A DNA stretch of 64,000 bases, from positions 992,001 through 1,056,000 of the forward strand of contig JASFAU010000010.1 in assembly GCA_039704465.1 (NCBI GenBank), written 5' to 3'. Below the pieces are notes generated by a model. The model saw nothing but the letters and a program-made list of their open reading frames with translations. It did not search any database and had not been told where the DNA came from. The position numbers and the translations under genes are program-made. The stretch comes from Plasmodiophora brassicae. Lineage: Eukaryota; Endomyxa; Phytomyxea; Plasmodiophorida; Plasmodiophoridae. Of this stretch, positions 42,459 to 52,500 are shown in pieces (the first letter of the stretch is position 1; each line of letters starts with the position of its first letter).

Positions 42459-42699
42459 AAAACGCCACCCACCGCCTCGACCGCCTCGATCGCGATGTAC
42501 GACAGACGTATTAACGTCGGACGGGTACCAGGGCATGATCGATTCCAGCGGGATTATTATCGCCCAGGCTACCCCGATCGCGTGTCGAACGGACGTGAAA
42601 CCGGAACACGTCTGAGAAATGGGACCGTCAGTAGACCTATGGCGACCAGCCGGGGCAGATCTACCATTCGACGTAACGTTAACAACGGCGGCGGTCGGT

Positions 42700-44185
42700 C
42701 TATTGTTCGGTGCGATGCGATAACAGCTTCTTCCGGCGTTTCAGCTTCCGCCAGGACCCGGTCGCGAAGTTCATCTCGAAGACGACAACCTCGGCGAACT
42801 CGTCGAGGTTGGCGTCGATGGTCCGCTTCTCGCTCAGGGTGACCTGGTAGACGCCATCGACGGCGTCCGGGTGGGTGACGGGCTGCCCCGACAGGAACTG
42901 TTCGATCAACGACTTGTGTTCCGGGGTGAGGACGTTGGCATCGGCGAACATGCTGGCGAACGGGCTGTTGTCCACAACGGGTGGCGGCGGCGGTGCAAGA
43001 ACGCCCGGGAACGCGCCGGCGTGCATCTGCGACTGCATCTGCGCCAGGAGATGGGCGGGCATCATCAGGCCGGCCTGGGCGGTCTGCCGGGCGACCGATG
43101 CAGCTGCCTCGCGAACCGCACGATCCATCAGGTCACGCTCGCGTCGCTGCGTCTGTTCCTGCAGCGCCAATGCCTTCTGCTCACGTTGCAGATCACGCTC
43201 AATCCTTCGCGTCTCCTTCTCCTCCTCCTTCTTCCTGTACAACGAGCAGTCACCATCCGCACGACGGCGACGTCAACAGGGCATTCCGGGTCATTACAGT
43301 CGTTTCTGTTCCCGCTCCTCGTGCCGTTTCTGCTCCTTCTCGGCCTTCTCCAGCCGGCGGAGGTCCTCCTTCTCGCGGCGGGACTCGATGCCTGTCGGAC
43401 GACCTCGCTTGCTCTTGTCTTGCAGGTGGGCGGCATCCTCCAGGCCCATCGTCTTGATCGCCGTCCGCCTTCTGAACGGTTCGATGACGCGCGGGGCCGG
43501 TCGAGGCGGGACGGGAGACGACTGTTGCAGAGCCTTGGGCGGCGACGAACGAGGCGGGCTGCTCTGTGGGTGCCAGACAACTGTTATAAAGGAAGGGCGC
43601 GCGATTAATACACGTGCGATGGACCTGAGGCACCGCAGCAGGTCTGCTGACCGGGATAGCATGGGCGACGTGCGGTTCGGCCTTGGCATCGAACGTGTAC
43701 GCGCGACGAACTCGGAAGTGTTCCGAGGCGGGCGGTGACGCAACCGGCGGCAGCAAGGCGGTATCCCGGTATTGGGCTTCGGCAGGCAGCAACCAAGGCT
43801 GGACAACCGATAGCGCCGAGCTCGTGCGCTGCAGAATGCCATCAATGTACGGCGGCATCCCGCAAGACGCGTGATGATGCGTGTCGACGTCGAACCGCAT
43901 GGTTTCACCGAATCCTTTCAGGCCACGGGCCACGAACCTCGCCCAGGCATGGTCGTCGTCGTCGGGCAGCGACGCGTCGCACTTATCGATGAACGCGCCG
44001 AGGTCCAATTGCATGTCCCGGACCTGGATCGGCTTCAGATGCAGGAAAGACATCAGCACCCGCGTCAGCGCCGCCGGGTCCAGGTTGGGCAACTGCCGCG
44101 ACAGACCGTCGAGCACGTCGCTCGACAGCGTCGGGCACAGGCGGTACGCCGACCATGGCTCTTCCACCTTGCGGCCGGCGTCCAT
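42700..44185 (-). CDS. NELFA: Negative elongation factor A, NELF-A (3 exons)
   Basis: NELF-A is the RNA polymerase II-binding subunit of the NELF pausing complex. Introns 43564-43624 and 43235-43297 join three exons into 453 aa. The N-terminal HDAg-like domain is clear (WSAYRLCPTLSSDVLDGLSR, LTRVLMSFLHLKPIQVRDMQ). The middle is Pro-rich, then a long charged coiled coil (KRLKKEEEKETRRIERDLQR), and the C-terminus holds the conserved block LTPEHKSLIEQFLSG ... VVVFEMNFATGSWRKLK that pairs with VDTVFEMNYATGQWTRFK in animals. Start chosen at the ATG giving MDAGRKVEEPW. NELF is patchy among protists, so its presence is informative. Confidence 0.9.
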
Positions 44186-44710
44186 CCGTCGGCAACCGCG
44201 CAAACAATGCTCCGCACGCGACGCCCACCCGACGACCCCCGAGGCTGCTGCGCGACAAAGTGACGCCGGCACTCTGCTCGTGGCTTGACCGACGACTATA
44301 GGGTGATGCCCTAATATTGCAGATCCGGAGCTGCATCAAGAGGTCGGGCAGCACATCGTGCCGAACTCGGTGTCGTCGATGCCAGATTCGCGCACACCGC
44401 CAACACGTATCCCTCCCGGGGGTCGTTCAGACCACGTGCGGGTCATTTGGCGAATGCCGAATGACCACCATACGTGCACGTACGCGACGGAACCGTGTGA
44501 GTGATAACCACCGGCGACAGGAAAATCGTCGCCCCTCATCGGGCCCCGATTTATGGTCTATCCGAACGGTCCCGAGGCACAGTTCCACGGCCTGGGCGCG
44601 CACCGACCATTAAACGGTAACGTCTCAGTCATACGCGAGGACGTTTGCTGCCGGTCGAAGAAGCCACGCTACATACCGTCGGGACTCCTGGTACCGCTTC
44701 CCCTTCCGAC
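44186..44710. other. No supported gene
   Basis: About 525 bp upstream of NELF-A and downstream of the repeat-tailed small gene. Several short open frames, none with a recognisable domain; presumably the NELF-A promoter. Confidence 0.4.
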
Positions 44711-45025
44711 TCAGCTGTTGTCGTCGATCTCGATGAACTCAGTGTTGTCGTCGATCTCGATGAACTCAGTGTTGTCGTCGATCTCGATGAACTCAGTGTT
44801 GTCGTCGATCTCGATCGGCACAGCTGTTGTCGTCGATCTCGATGGACTTGCAGCAGAGGCGACGACGACGGTTCGTCTCCCGGTACGGGCGAGGGCAGCG
44901 ACGATGCTGAGTGGGGGCGACCCGTCATCGCGCGCATTGCTTGACCTGGACGTCAACAGACGGGACGCGCACGATCACAACGCTTCCTACAACGATGACG
45001 TGATCAGATCGCGAGCAGACCGCAT
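44711..45025 (-). CDS. Small protein ending in tandem SUMO-interaction-like repeats (2 exons)
   Basis: One 45-nt intron (44946-44990) joins two exons into 89 aa: MRSARDLITSS, a polar Ala/Ser/Arg-rich stretch, then PIEIDDNTEF repeated as IEIDDNTEF and ending IEIDDNS. Four hydrophobic-acid units (IEID followed by D) fit the consensus of SUMO-interaction motifs, small beta-strand peptides flanked by acidic residues. The opposite strand also reads a repeated SIM-like peptide (VVVDLDEL), an accident of the repeat, so the coding strand is not certain; the neat intron favours minus. Confidence 0.42.
44715..44845. repeat. 27-bp tandem repeat
   Basis: Unit GTTGTCGTCGATCTCGATGA plus ACTCAGT, about 4 copies, the first three nearly identical and a partial, more divergent unit after an interruption near 44,817. 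27 bp is nine codons, so the reading frame is kept on both strands. Confidence 0.9.
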
Positions 45026-45436
45026 GATATGGTATTGAATCCGCATACGTACGTGCGCCCACATACCTGACTTCGCACGACTGCCAATCACCAGCTAGCT
45101 TCCAAGCCCCAAATCAGGTTCAAGGGACTCTCCGGTTGGACGGCAGGTCAGGTTCGGAAACTGGGCAGTGTAGACGGTGGACCGACATGGTATTCCCCGA
45201 GGCAGCCAGAGATACCTCCTGCGTACCAAAAATGTCATCGATGAAAGGCAGCCCAAAGTTCGTATCAACAAGTCCGTACGGCATGGCATCGGGAACTGCG
45301 GGGACGAGGAGGGTCACTTGAACTATAAATAGTTTATAGTATGAAAAGTGCGGCTTGCTTGTCGGAGTCCCGGAGCTGCGTGGGCACCGGACCCAGGTCC
45401 GGAATCATTCTGAATTTGCGCGAGACATTGGCGACG
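45026..45436. other. Intergenic, with perfect palindrome
   Basis: About 410 bp. A minus-strand frame of 65 codons (45120-45317) has fairly balanced composition but no family. The right end contains a 19-bp palindrome at 45322-45340. Confidence 0.35.
45322..45340. promoter_or_regulatory. 19-bp A/T palindrome, possible TATA/operator-like element
   Basis: ACTATAAATAGTTTATAGT: two 8-bp arms around TAG, in otherwise GC-rich DNA, ending right before an ATG (45341) and about 100 bp before the preferred ATG of the nucleotidyltransferase gene. It contains TATAAAT, so it may be a core promoter element; a factor-binding palindrome is the alternative. Confidence 0.4.
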
Positions 45437-47437
45437 ATGGCTGGCCGCTGGCTTGTCGGCTCGGTCGCGCTCTGCCTTGTTGTCGTTGCTGCAGGCGTTG
45501 GGGGCGGCAAGAAGACGCAACTCTCGAAGCTGGAACAAGCAGCGAACCTTATCGACAAGTGGGCGACCAAGGTTGCTGAGGGGGTCGACAAGCACGTCCT
45601 GCGTCAGCACTTTTGCGATTCCATGTCTGATGATGAGTATTTCGAAAGCCTTGCACTAGCGACCGTTGTCCGTCACACCAGCGCAATACCACCCTTCCGG
45701 GGATGGGCGCGCCTCGGTCGATTGATACACTCCGCCGTCCGCCTATTACTTGCCATCAACTACGTTATCGAAGAAGTACTGCAAACTCCAACGCGTGAAG
45801 ACAAGGCAGAATTTGAAGCAAACTTCTACCAATCCGTGTGGGGCGTCTTTTCACGCGTCACCACGGAAATCATTATCCCTGCTTCCGATTCAAGTGAAAC
45901 AGCCGGTATAACTGCTGAACTTACCCTTTCCCGGGCAGGCACGTTGCGAACCATATCCCTTGTTTACCGGTCACTGCTCGAGTCTCTCCAAACACAGTTG
46001 GCAACGAATGGCAACTCACTGTCGATGTTGTCATCGCTTTATCGGGAAGCCGGCAATAAGAAACTCGCCGTGCAATGGTCCGGCGATTCACCATTGCCCT
46101 TCCACGAGCCGCAAACTAACGCCGATGGCGTCGTCACATTGAAAACTCTCTTCCGATGGGAGACCGTAATTCCCGGGCTCATATCTGTCATGGAGAAAGT
46201 GAGACGTGTTCTCTCGGAGGCATCTAAAGAAGCCGACCGAGCGGAGAAGCTTGCGACGCCCGAGCCGATCTGGCCGGACGTTGACGCCGTCGTGAAGGAG
46301 CTTGACGCTGTCGGCGAGAGATCATCGTCCCGATCGAAGAGGACGAAGACGCGACGTAAGAAGAAACGCGGCGCTCCGTCAACATCATCGGATCACGATA
46401 GCGGCCCGGCAAGCTCAGACCGTCCCTCGTTGGGGCATCCCGCCGTGTGCGACGGCCCCAGTTTGTCCCCTGCTTCGCTCTGCCAGCTTGACCATGTTGA
46501 TTATCGTCAGCCTATTGGCGACCGGAATTTCGCGACGGAAATGGACATGTTCGTCCAGCGTATCGACGACGAGTTGGCCACTATGTCACCAGTTTTTGAC
46601 ACTTGCGTCGCGCTCTTAACAGAGAAAATCCAAGAGATCGACCCGTCGGCTACGCTCGCTGTTGTCGGGTCCGTTGGGAAGAGGATGAACTTGCCGCCGC
46701 CGAACAGCGACCTTGATATATTGACCACACTGAGGAGCGATCAAATGGAACAGCTTCTCCACAAACTCATTCAGGACGAGGCGACGTTCCGCACCAAGAC
46801 CGATGTTCCCCGAACGAACGCCCGCGGCATGACGCTTTTTCGCGTGGAGTTTCTGTCGAATATTAGCGCGCCTGCAATGCCGATTGATATTGTTTCATCC
46901 TCCGGTAAGAGCAGGGGATCATGGCTTGACCTTTGCCATGTCCTAAGCCGGCCTGACTACTACCGAATCCGCGCCATGGTACTATACCTGAAAGCGTACC
47001 TTCGTGCTGTATCGTCAGCAATGGACCCGCTGCTGATGGTCAATGGCGTCGGCGGCATGTCTTCGTACCTGCTACAGGTACTTGTAATCGCCCACGTTGA
47101 CAACGCCCCAGAATCGTGTGCGGATGGAGACCTAAGGGAATGTATCGTTACATTCTTTAAGTTTTACGGAGAATTTGACTTCAACGACGATTGCATCGAC
47201 GTAACGAACAGCGACAACCGATTCCCGAAAAAGTGGTCTTTCTCTGAGCTCAAGTTCTATTACAGCAGCGTATGCGCCATCGACCCGCACGACTCCACGA
47301 ACAACATCGGCGAGATGACCTATCGTATCAGCAAGGTTCGCGCTGTCTTCGCCAAAGCACATGCTGCTCTAACCGACCAGCATGGCGCGCCGCTTATGTC
47401 GTTGTTCCCAGCTGGCCATGCGTACGCGTTGTTCTGA
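45437..47437 (+). CDS. Nucleotidyltransferase (TUTase/poly(A) polymerase-like) with signal peptide
   Basis: A 666-aa intronless gene in an intron-rich region. From the ATG at 45437 it begins MAGRWLVGSVALCLVVVAAG, a textbook signal peptide. Residues ~30-330 are helical and unknown. At about residues 405-430 is the polymerase-beta/Cid1 motif: VVGSVGKRMNLPPPNSDLDI, with the paired catalytic Asp (DLD); the third Asp is in MPIDIV (~residue 480). A PAP/OAS1-type C-terminal helical domain follows (GGMSSYLLQVLVIAHV, FFKFYGEFDFN). Such enzymes add nucleotides to RNA 3' ends in nucleus, cytosol or mitochondria, so a secretory signal is odd. The frame is also open to an ATG at 45341, which would bury the hydrophobic segment ~32 aa in as an anchor. 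Confidence 0.8.
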   Translation: MAGRWLVGSVALCLVVVAAGVGGGKKTQLSKLEQAANLIDKWATKVAEGVDKHVLRQHFCDSMSDDEYFESLALATVVRHTSAIPPFRGWARLGRLIHSAVRLLLAINYVIEEVLQTPTREDKAEFEANFYQSVWGVFSRVTTEIIIPASDSSETAGITAELTLSRAGTLRTISLVYRSLLESLQTQLATNGNSLSMLSSLYREAGNKKLAVQWSGDSPLPFHEPQTNADGVVTLKTLFRWETVIPGLISVMEKVRRVLSEASKEADRAEKLATPEPIWPDVDAVVKELDAVGERSSSRSKRTKTRRKKKRGAPSTSSDHDSGPASSDRPSLGHPAVCDGPSLSPASLCQLDHVDYRQPIGDRNFATEMDMFVQRIDDELATMSPVFDTCVALLTEKIQEIDPSATLAVVGSVGKRMNLPPPNSDLDILTTLRSDQMEQLLHKLIQDEATFRTKTDVPRTNARGMTLFRVEFLSNISAPAMPIDIVSSSGKSRGSWLDLCHVLSRPDYYRIRAMVLYLKAYLRAVSSAMDPLLMVNGVGGMSSYLLQVLVIAHVDNAPESCADGDLRECIVTFFKFYGEFDFNDDCIDVTNSDNRFPKKWSFSELKFYYSSVCAIDPHDSTNNIGEMTYRISKVRAVFAKAHAALTDQHGAPLMSLFPAGHAYALF

Positions 47438-47592
47438 TAAAATGAGCGCACCGCGATATCGACTGTGACGACAACAACGTAATACTGTTGCATCATTCTA
47501 TGGTTATCGTCAAATTCCGTATGGAATTTGGTACCGAGATCTAACCTACACGGCTTTGATCCTGAGGGTGCGCGTCAGTAAAATTTGTGTGG

Positions 47593-47685
47593 TGTGAGGA
47601 CTGTCCGGAATAAACCGAGAACCCCGCGACGGACTTCGCCAGTCCGTCAAAGCGTTCGTTGCATCAGCTTGCCTGATCGTGACAT
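47593..47685 (+). repeat. 93-bp direct repeat, left copy
   Basis: Identical over all 93 bases to 49167-49259. Contains an internal stem (ACGGACT-tcgcc-AGTCCGT). The pair brackets the satellite array. Confidence 0.95.
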
Positions 47686-47699
47686 TTTGACGGACTACC

Positions 47700-48835
47700 T
47701 ATCCCACCACCCTCCTGTCGATCCCGCCTCGGCATCTCCTGCAGAACGTCAAGGCCTCGGTGGTACCTGGTCGAAGTCCCAGAGTACGTGTCCCGCCGTG
47801 CTGTATGCCTCTCAGGCCACCGGTGTTCCCCTGACCGCTTGCTGTCTCTTCCCGTCCGTCCGTGCCGATCTCGCCTCGGCATCTCCCGCAGAACGTCAAG
47901 GCCTCGGTCGTACCTGGTCCAAGTCCCAGAGTGCGTGTCCCGCCGTGCTGTATGCCTCTCAGGCCACCGGTGTTCCCCTGACCGCTTGCTGTCTCTTCCC
48001 GTCCGTCCGTGCCGATCTCGCCTCGGCATCCCCCGCAGAACGTCAAGGCCTCGGTCGTACCTGGTCCAAGTCCCAGAGTGCGTGTCCCGCCGTGCTGTAT
48101 GCCTCTCAGGCCACCGGTGTTCCCCTGACCGCTTGCTGTCTCTTCCCGCCCGTCCGTCCGTCCGTGCCGATCTCGCCTCGGCATCCGCAGAACGTCAAGG
48201 CCTCGGTCGTACCTGGTCCAAGTCCCAGAGTGCGTGTCCCGCCGTGCTGTATGCCTCTCAGGCCACCGGTGTTCCCCTGACCGCTTGCTGTCTCTTCCCG
48301 CCCGTCCGTCCGTCCGTGCCGATCTCGCCTCGGCATCCCCCGCAAAACGTCAAGGCCTCGGTCGTACCTGGTCCAAGTCCCAGAGTGCGTGTCCCGCCGT
48401 GCTGTATGCCTCTCAGGCCACCGGTGTTCCCCTGACCGCTTGCTGTCTCTTCCCACCCGTCCGTCCGTCCGTGCCGATCTCGTCTCGGCATCCCCCGCAG
48501 AACGTCAAGGCCTTGGTCGTACCTGGTCCAAGTCCCAGAGTACGTGTCCCGCCGTGCTGTATGCCTCTCAGGCCACCGGTGTTCCCCTGACCACTTGCTG
48601 TCTCTTCCCGTCCGTCCGTGCCGATCCCGCCTCGGCATCTCCTGCACAACGTCAAGGCCTCGGTCGCAGCTGGTCCAAGTTCCAGAGTGCGCGTGTCCCG
48701 CCGTGCTGTTTGCCTCCCAGGCCGCCGGTGTTTCCCTGACCGCTTGCTGTCTCTACCCGTCCGTCCGTCCGCCAATGTCGATCCCGCCTCGGCATCTCCT
48801 GCACAACGTCAAGGCCTCGGTTGCGACGTGCTGTC
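47700..48835. repeat. Minisatellite, ~7 units of 147-155 bp
   Basis: Recurrence of GCCGTGCTGTATGCC marks units at 47,801, 47,948, 48,095, 48,247, 48,402, 48,557 and 48,706, giving periods of 147, 147, 152, 155, 155 and 149 bp. Units are very similar; length differences come from GTCC/CCGT slippage in a CCCGTCCGTCCGTGCC segment. Open reading frames run through it on both strands only because the units are GC-rich and stop-free; frame is not kept between units of different length, so I regard it as non-coding. Confidence 0.93.
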
Positions 48836-48844
48836 ACTAACCAA

Positions 48845-49140
48845 ACCTGTTCGTCCGTCCGCCCGCCCGCCCGTCTCTCCGTCCGTCTTCTAATCCGTCC
48901 GTCTTGCCCTAATCCGTCCGTCTGCCCGTTCGTCCGTCTGTCCGTCCGTCTGCCCGTTCGTCCGTCTGTCCGTCCGTCTGCCCGTTCGTCCGTCTGTCCG
49001 TCCGTCTGCCCGCCCGTCTGCCTGCTCATCGTTCGTCTGTCCGTCCGTCTGCCCGCCCGTCTGCCTGCTCATCCGCCTGTCCGTTCGTCTGCGACCCATC
49101 AGAGGCCATCCGTCTGCCCTTCTATCCCGGACCCGTCAGA
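48845..49140. repeat. CGTCCGTCTGCC 12-mer simple repeat
   Basis: A strand-asymmetric C/T-rich tract built of CGTCCGTC, CGTCCGTCTGCC and CGTTCGTCTGTC units that grades out of the minisatellite. Almost purine-free on the plus strand apart from G. Confidence 0.92.
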
Positions 49141-49166
49141 GGCCCATCGCTAGAAGGGGACTATTA

Positions 49167-49259
49167 TGTGAGGACTGTCCGGAATAAACCGAGAACCCCG
49201 CGACGGACTTCGCCAGTCCGTCAAAGCGTTCGTTGCATCAGCTTGCCTGATCGTGACAT
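49167..49259 (+). repeat. 93-bp direct repeat, right copy
   Basis: Perfect copy of 47593-47685 in the same orientation, bounding the right side of the satellite tract. Bases just outside the two copies differ. Confidence 0.95.
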
Positions 49260-49509
49260 GTGGACAACGATGACGAACTGGCTGTCCTCGCCTGTTTAGG
49301 CAATGGCCAATGACGACGTCGACGAGTCCAAGTGGTATATGTTATATGTCGACCGAGTGTACGGGTGTGGAATATGGACGACTCTGGTACGAATGCATGA
49401 CGTGTAATTTCCTGTCATGACGAACGTCGTGATTGCGTCAGGCGGCAAGGTATGCCGAACGAATATAGATAGGCCTGTGCGAATCGAAGTGGCAACAGCC
49501 GCCCGATGT

Positions 49510-52500
49510 TTAGTTCACGTTCATCGCGCCCAATGTAAGCGCGTCACTGTCCGTCGAGTCCGATTCGGTGAGGGCACCCTGACCGAACTTATCCCTCGCA
49601 ACAACTCGTCTTCGTCCTTTGGGGACGTTCGGCGACTTCTTGGAACGCGATGATGCTGGGTCGAATGGATACGGGGTGTACAAGTACTGGGGTTGGGCGA
49701 ACGCGGCCGACGATGACGACAGCCCTGGCAGGAACAGATCCGGATGCGGTGCGACGTTGCGTATATTGGGCAGAACGCTGGTGCTTGAGCCCAGTTGAAC
49801 CATGGGCGATGGTGGCCGTTTCCAACAGCGCACTACAACGACCAAGATGATGAGGAACAGTAAGCATATCGCGGTAAACGCAATTGTCAGGAGACTGGAG
49901 AAAGCGAAAGACGACGGCTGCGCGTTCTGCCTCTCGTGATCCAGGGAGCGACTGACCTGGCGGCGCGCAGCTGTGGTGGATACACCCAGAGAAAACGTTG
50001 CCCGACCGCGAGATCGGTCAAGCGACGGTACCATGTCCGGGGAACCGGCCAATGACGATCTTGAGTGTGCACTCAGCGTTCTCCGTCCTGGTGTGGACTC
50101 ATGCGAACCCACGCTGCCGCCCTGACCGTGACCGGTCGAAGGTCGCCCCTTCGGCAACGTCGCTGTGGTCGCCGGCTTAGGCACGTTTTGAATCGGCGGT
50201 GTCGACGTCTTTGTTGTCGTCGGCCCAGGGATGCCGACAATGGCCTGTATCGCACTGTGCAGCAATGTGAAATTCATCGTGTCGCTATCCAGGCCGTCAA
50301 TGGCGAATCCGCCCAGGGCCATGGATTTAACGTACGCCGCCTTGGCCACAATCGCAGCCCGATTTTCGTACGAGATCACAACGTGTCCGGTTGCATTGAC
50401 CAGGAACGGCACTTGGCTGACCGCGTCCCAATGGTCCACCCAGGCGCCTTGGTTTACCTGCACGAGGGCCACGATGTCTCGGTAGCGATAGTGCCCACTG
50501 TCGTCCGTTGCCCCTGTCGCGTATCCTTGTCCGGTCGATGAGAACACGCCCGGGTAGAACGACGTCCCTGAGACGGAACCCAGCAACTGCCAGGCGACAC
50601 CATAGACAGGGACACCCAGCACCAGTTTGCAACGCGGTACTCCAAGGTCTAGCAGCTGGACAATGCTGGCGTCGATCGAAAACGGCGCATGCGAATCGAT
50701 GTTGAAGTGCAACGGGTTCAAATGCGCTGGAACGGGCGACCAGTTCCCCCTGCAGCGCATGGATCAGGACACACCCCATATGGATCAGTTTGTCGACGCG
50801 CGCCAGCGGCGTACCACAGCCACTCGTTCTTGTACTCGATGAAGTCGACGTGCGGTGCGATGCTGGGCACGTCGTACATCAAGTACGTGTCGGCGTAGGC
50901 GACGGGCGTGATGGTCAGCGTCAGCAGCGCGCCCGGCGGCATTCGTGTCCTGAAGAGCTGAAGGAGAACGGGCAACTGGGTCCGATCCGTGCGCTGGTGC
51001 GGATCGTTGTTGTAATTCGCCGCGATGACGGGACTATCTGTCCAGACGCGACATGAGCGGACAGGAGGGGGCATTGCACGGGCAACGCAGATGAATCTGG
51101 TCGCCCGGCCGACAAACGTACTCCAGTTGATGTTGAGGCCGTCAAACGCGTACCGTTGCATCATGGCAACGCACGAAGACACGAAGGCGGTTTGGCGAGC
51201 AGGGTCCGACAGCAGCGAGCTGAACATGATGTCGGGGCCCAACTGGAGGATCGTCTTCAGATGCGGGTACTTCAGTTTCAGACGTCGTAGCTGATTGAAG
51301 TTGCCATGGTACAGGTCGTTGGTGTCGTCGCCGAGGGCGTTCGCTCCGAACACCACCTCGACGTCGTATGCCGATGAGCCGAAAGCGCACTGCCAGGACG
51401 AGTTGACGATTGCCGCCTCGTAGATGATGTGCGTCATCAGCGAGCCGTCGATGCCAGCGACAGGCAGAACCAAATGCTTGTGACCCGTGTACCGCCCCAC
51501 GATCCGGGTGGCCGTCTGCAACGCTGGTGCGCTCGATCGGTTGCTGCTGAGCGGTGCACACGCCTCGGCGGGTTGCCGTTCCCAATTCGGGGTGATGCCG
51601 CCTGACGGTGCTAACGCTGCCTGGCCCGTGCAGGGCGCAGCACGTTTGAGCGCCGCCTGCATCGCCGTCACGATATCGAACGCAGGGGTATCCCCGCTGA
51701 GGTCCATGAACCGCACGCCACCGAGGTTGTTATCGGCGATGTAGGTGGCCTTGGCGGCGGCACTCTCGGCGGTCTCGATGGGCATCCAGACCTGCGTGAC
51801 CGGGCTGTACAGAACGCTGGCGGAACTCTGCGAGTCCCACACGACCTGGAACGACGCCGACGCGTTCGCGGCGAGGCGCGCGGCATCGCGGTACCGGAAC
51901 TTGTCGCTATCGGTGGCCCCTGTCGAATACGCCGTGCCGCTCGTGAACAATGCCGGGAACGATGCGGCGACCGGTGCGGACGTCTTCCAGGCCGGATACG
52001 ATAAAGGAACGCCGACGATGAGTTTGCATGGAGGCACACCGGCCGCCAGGGCCCGCGAGACCAGGGCGTCGACCGTCGCTGAGCATGGCGACGCCAGGTT
52101 GTGGTACAGGTTCGCGTAATGCGCTGTCGACGACGACCAGGGCGCCCACAGAGCGAACGTGCTGTCGACATGGATCCAGTCGGCGTAGTCGGCGATGCCC
52201 GCCAGGTCGTACATGGGGAACAGCGTCGCGGCGGTGTACTGGACCATCGCCGTCAGCAGCAGGCCCGGGTCCTGCCGCTTGAACTCAGCGAGTAGCAGCG
52301 GCAGGTTCGCTTTGTCCGCGGGGCTGTGCACGTTCGACGCGGCGCCCCACATCACGGGGTACACTGCAGAGACAGCACGCACTTTGTCAGCTGCGGACTT
52401 GGCGCATTCGCGGGCGCCCTGACAGTATCCATACCCCACTGAAGTTCGACGCCGTCGAACCCGAAGTACCGGGCCAGTTGCGTGCAGGACGAGGCCAGCA

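Noticed and set aside
44645..44944. Plus-strand protein with VVVDLDEL repeats
   Set aside because: No ATG at its start; the minus-strand reading has an ATG and a clean 45-nt intron. Kept only as a note in the SIM finding.
47585..48775. Long open frames on both strands through the minisatellite, up to 231 codons
   Set aside because: Unit lengths of 147, 149, 152 and 155 bp break the frame, both strands are equally open, and the translations are only repeats of a stop-free GC-rich unit.
47593..49259. LTR retrotransposon bounded by the 93-bp repeats
   Set aside because: No reverse transcriptase, integrase or gag-like frame, no primer-binding site or polypurine tract at expected places, and the repeats do not start and end with TG/CA.
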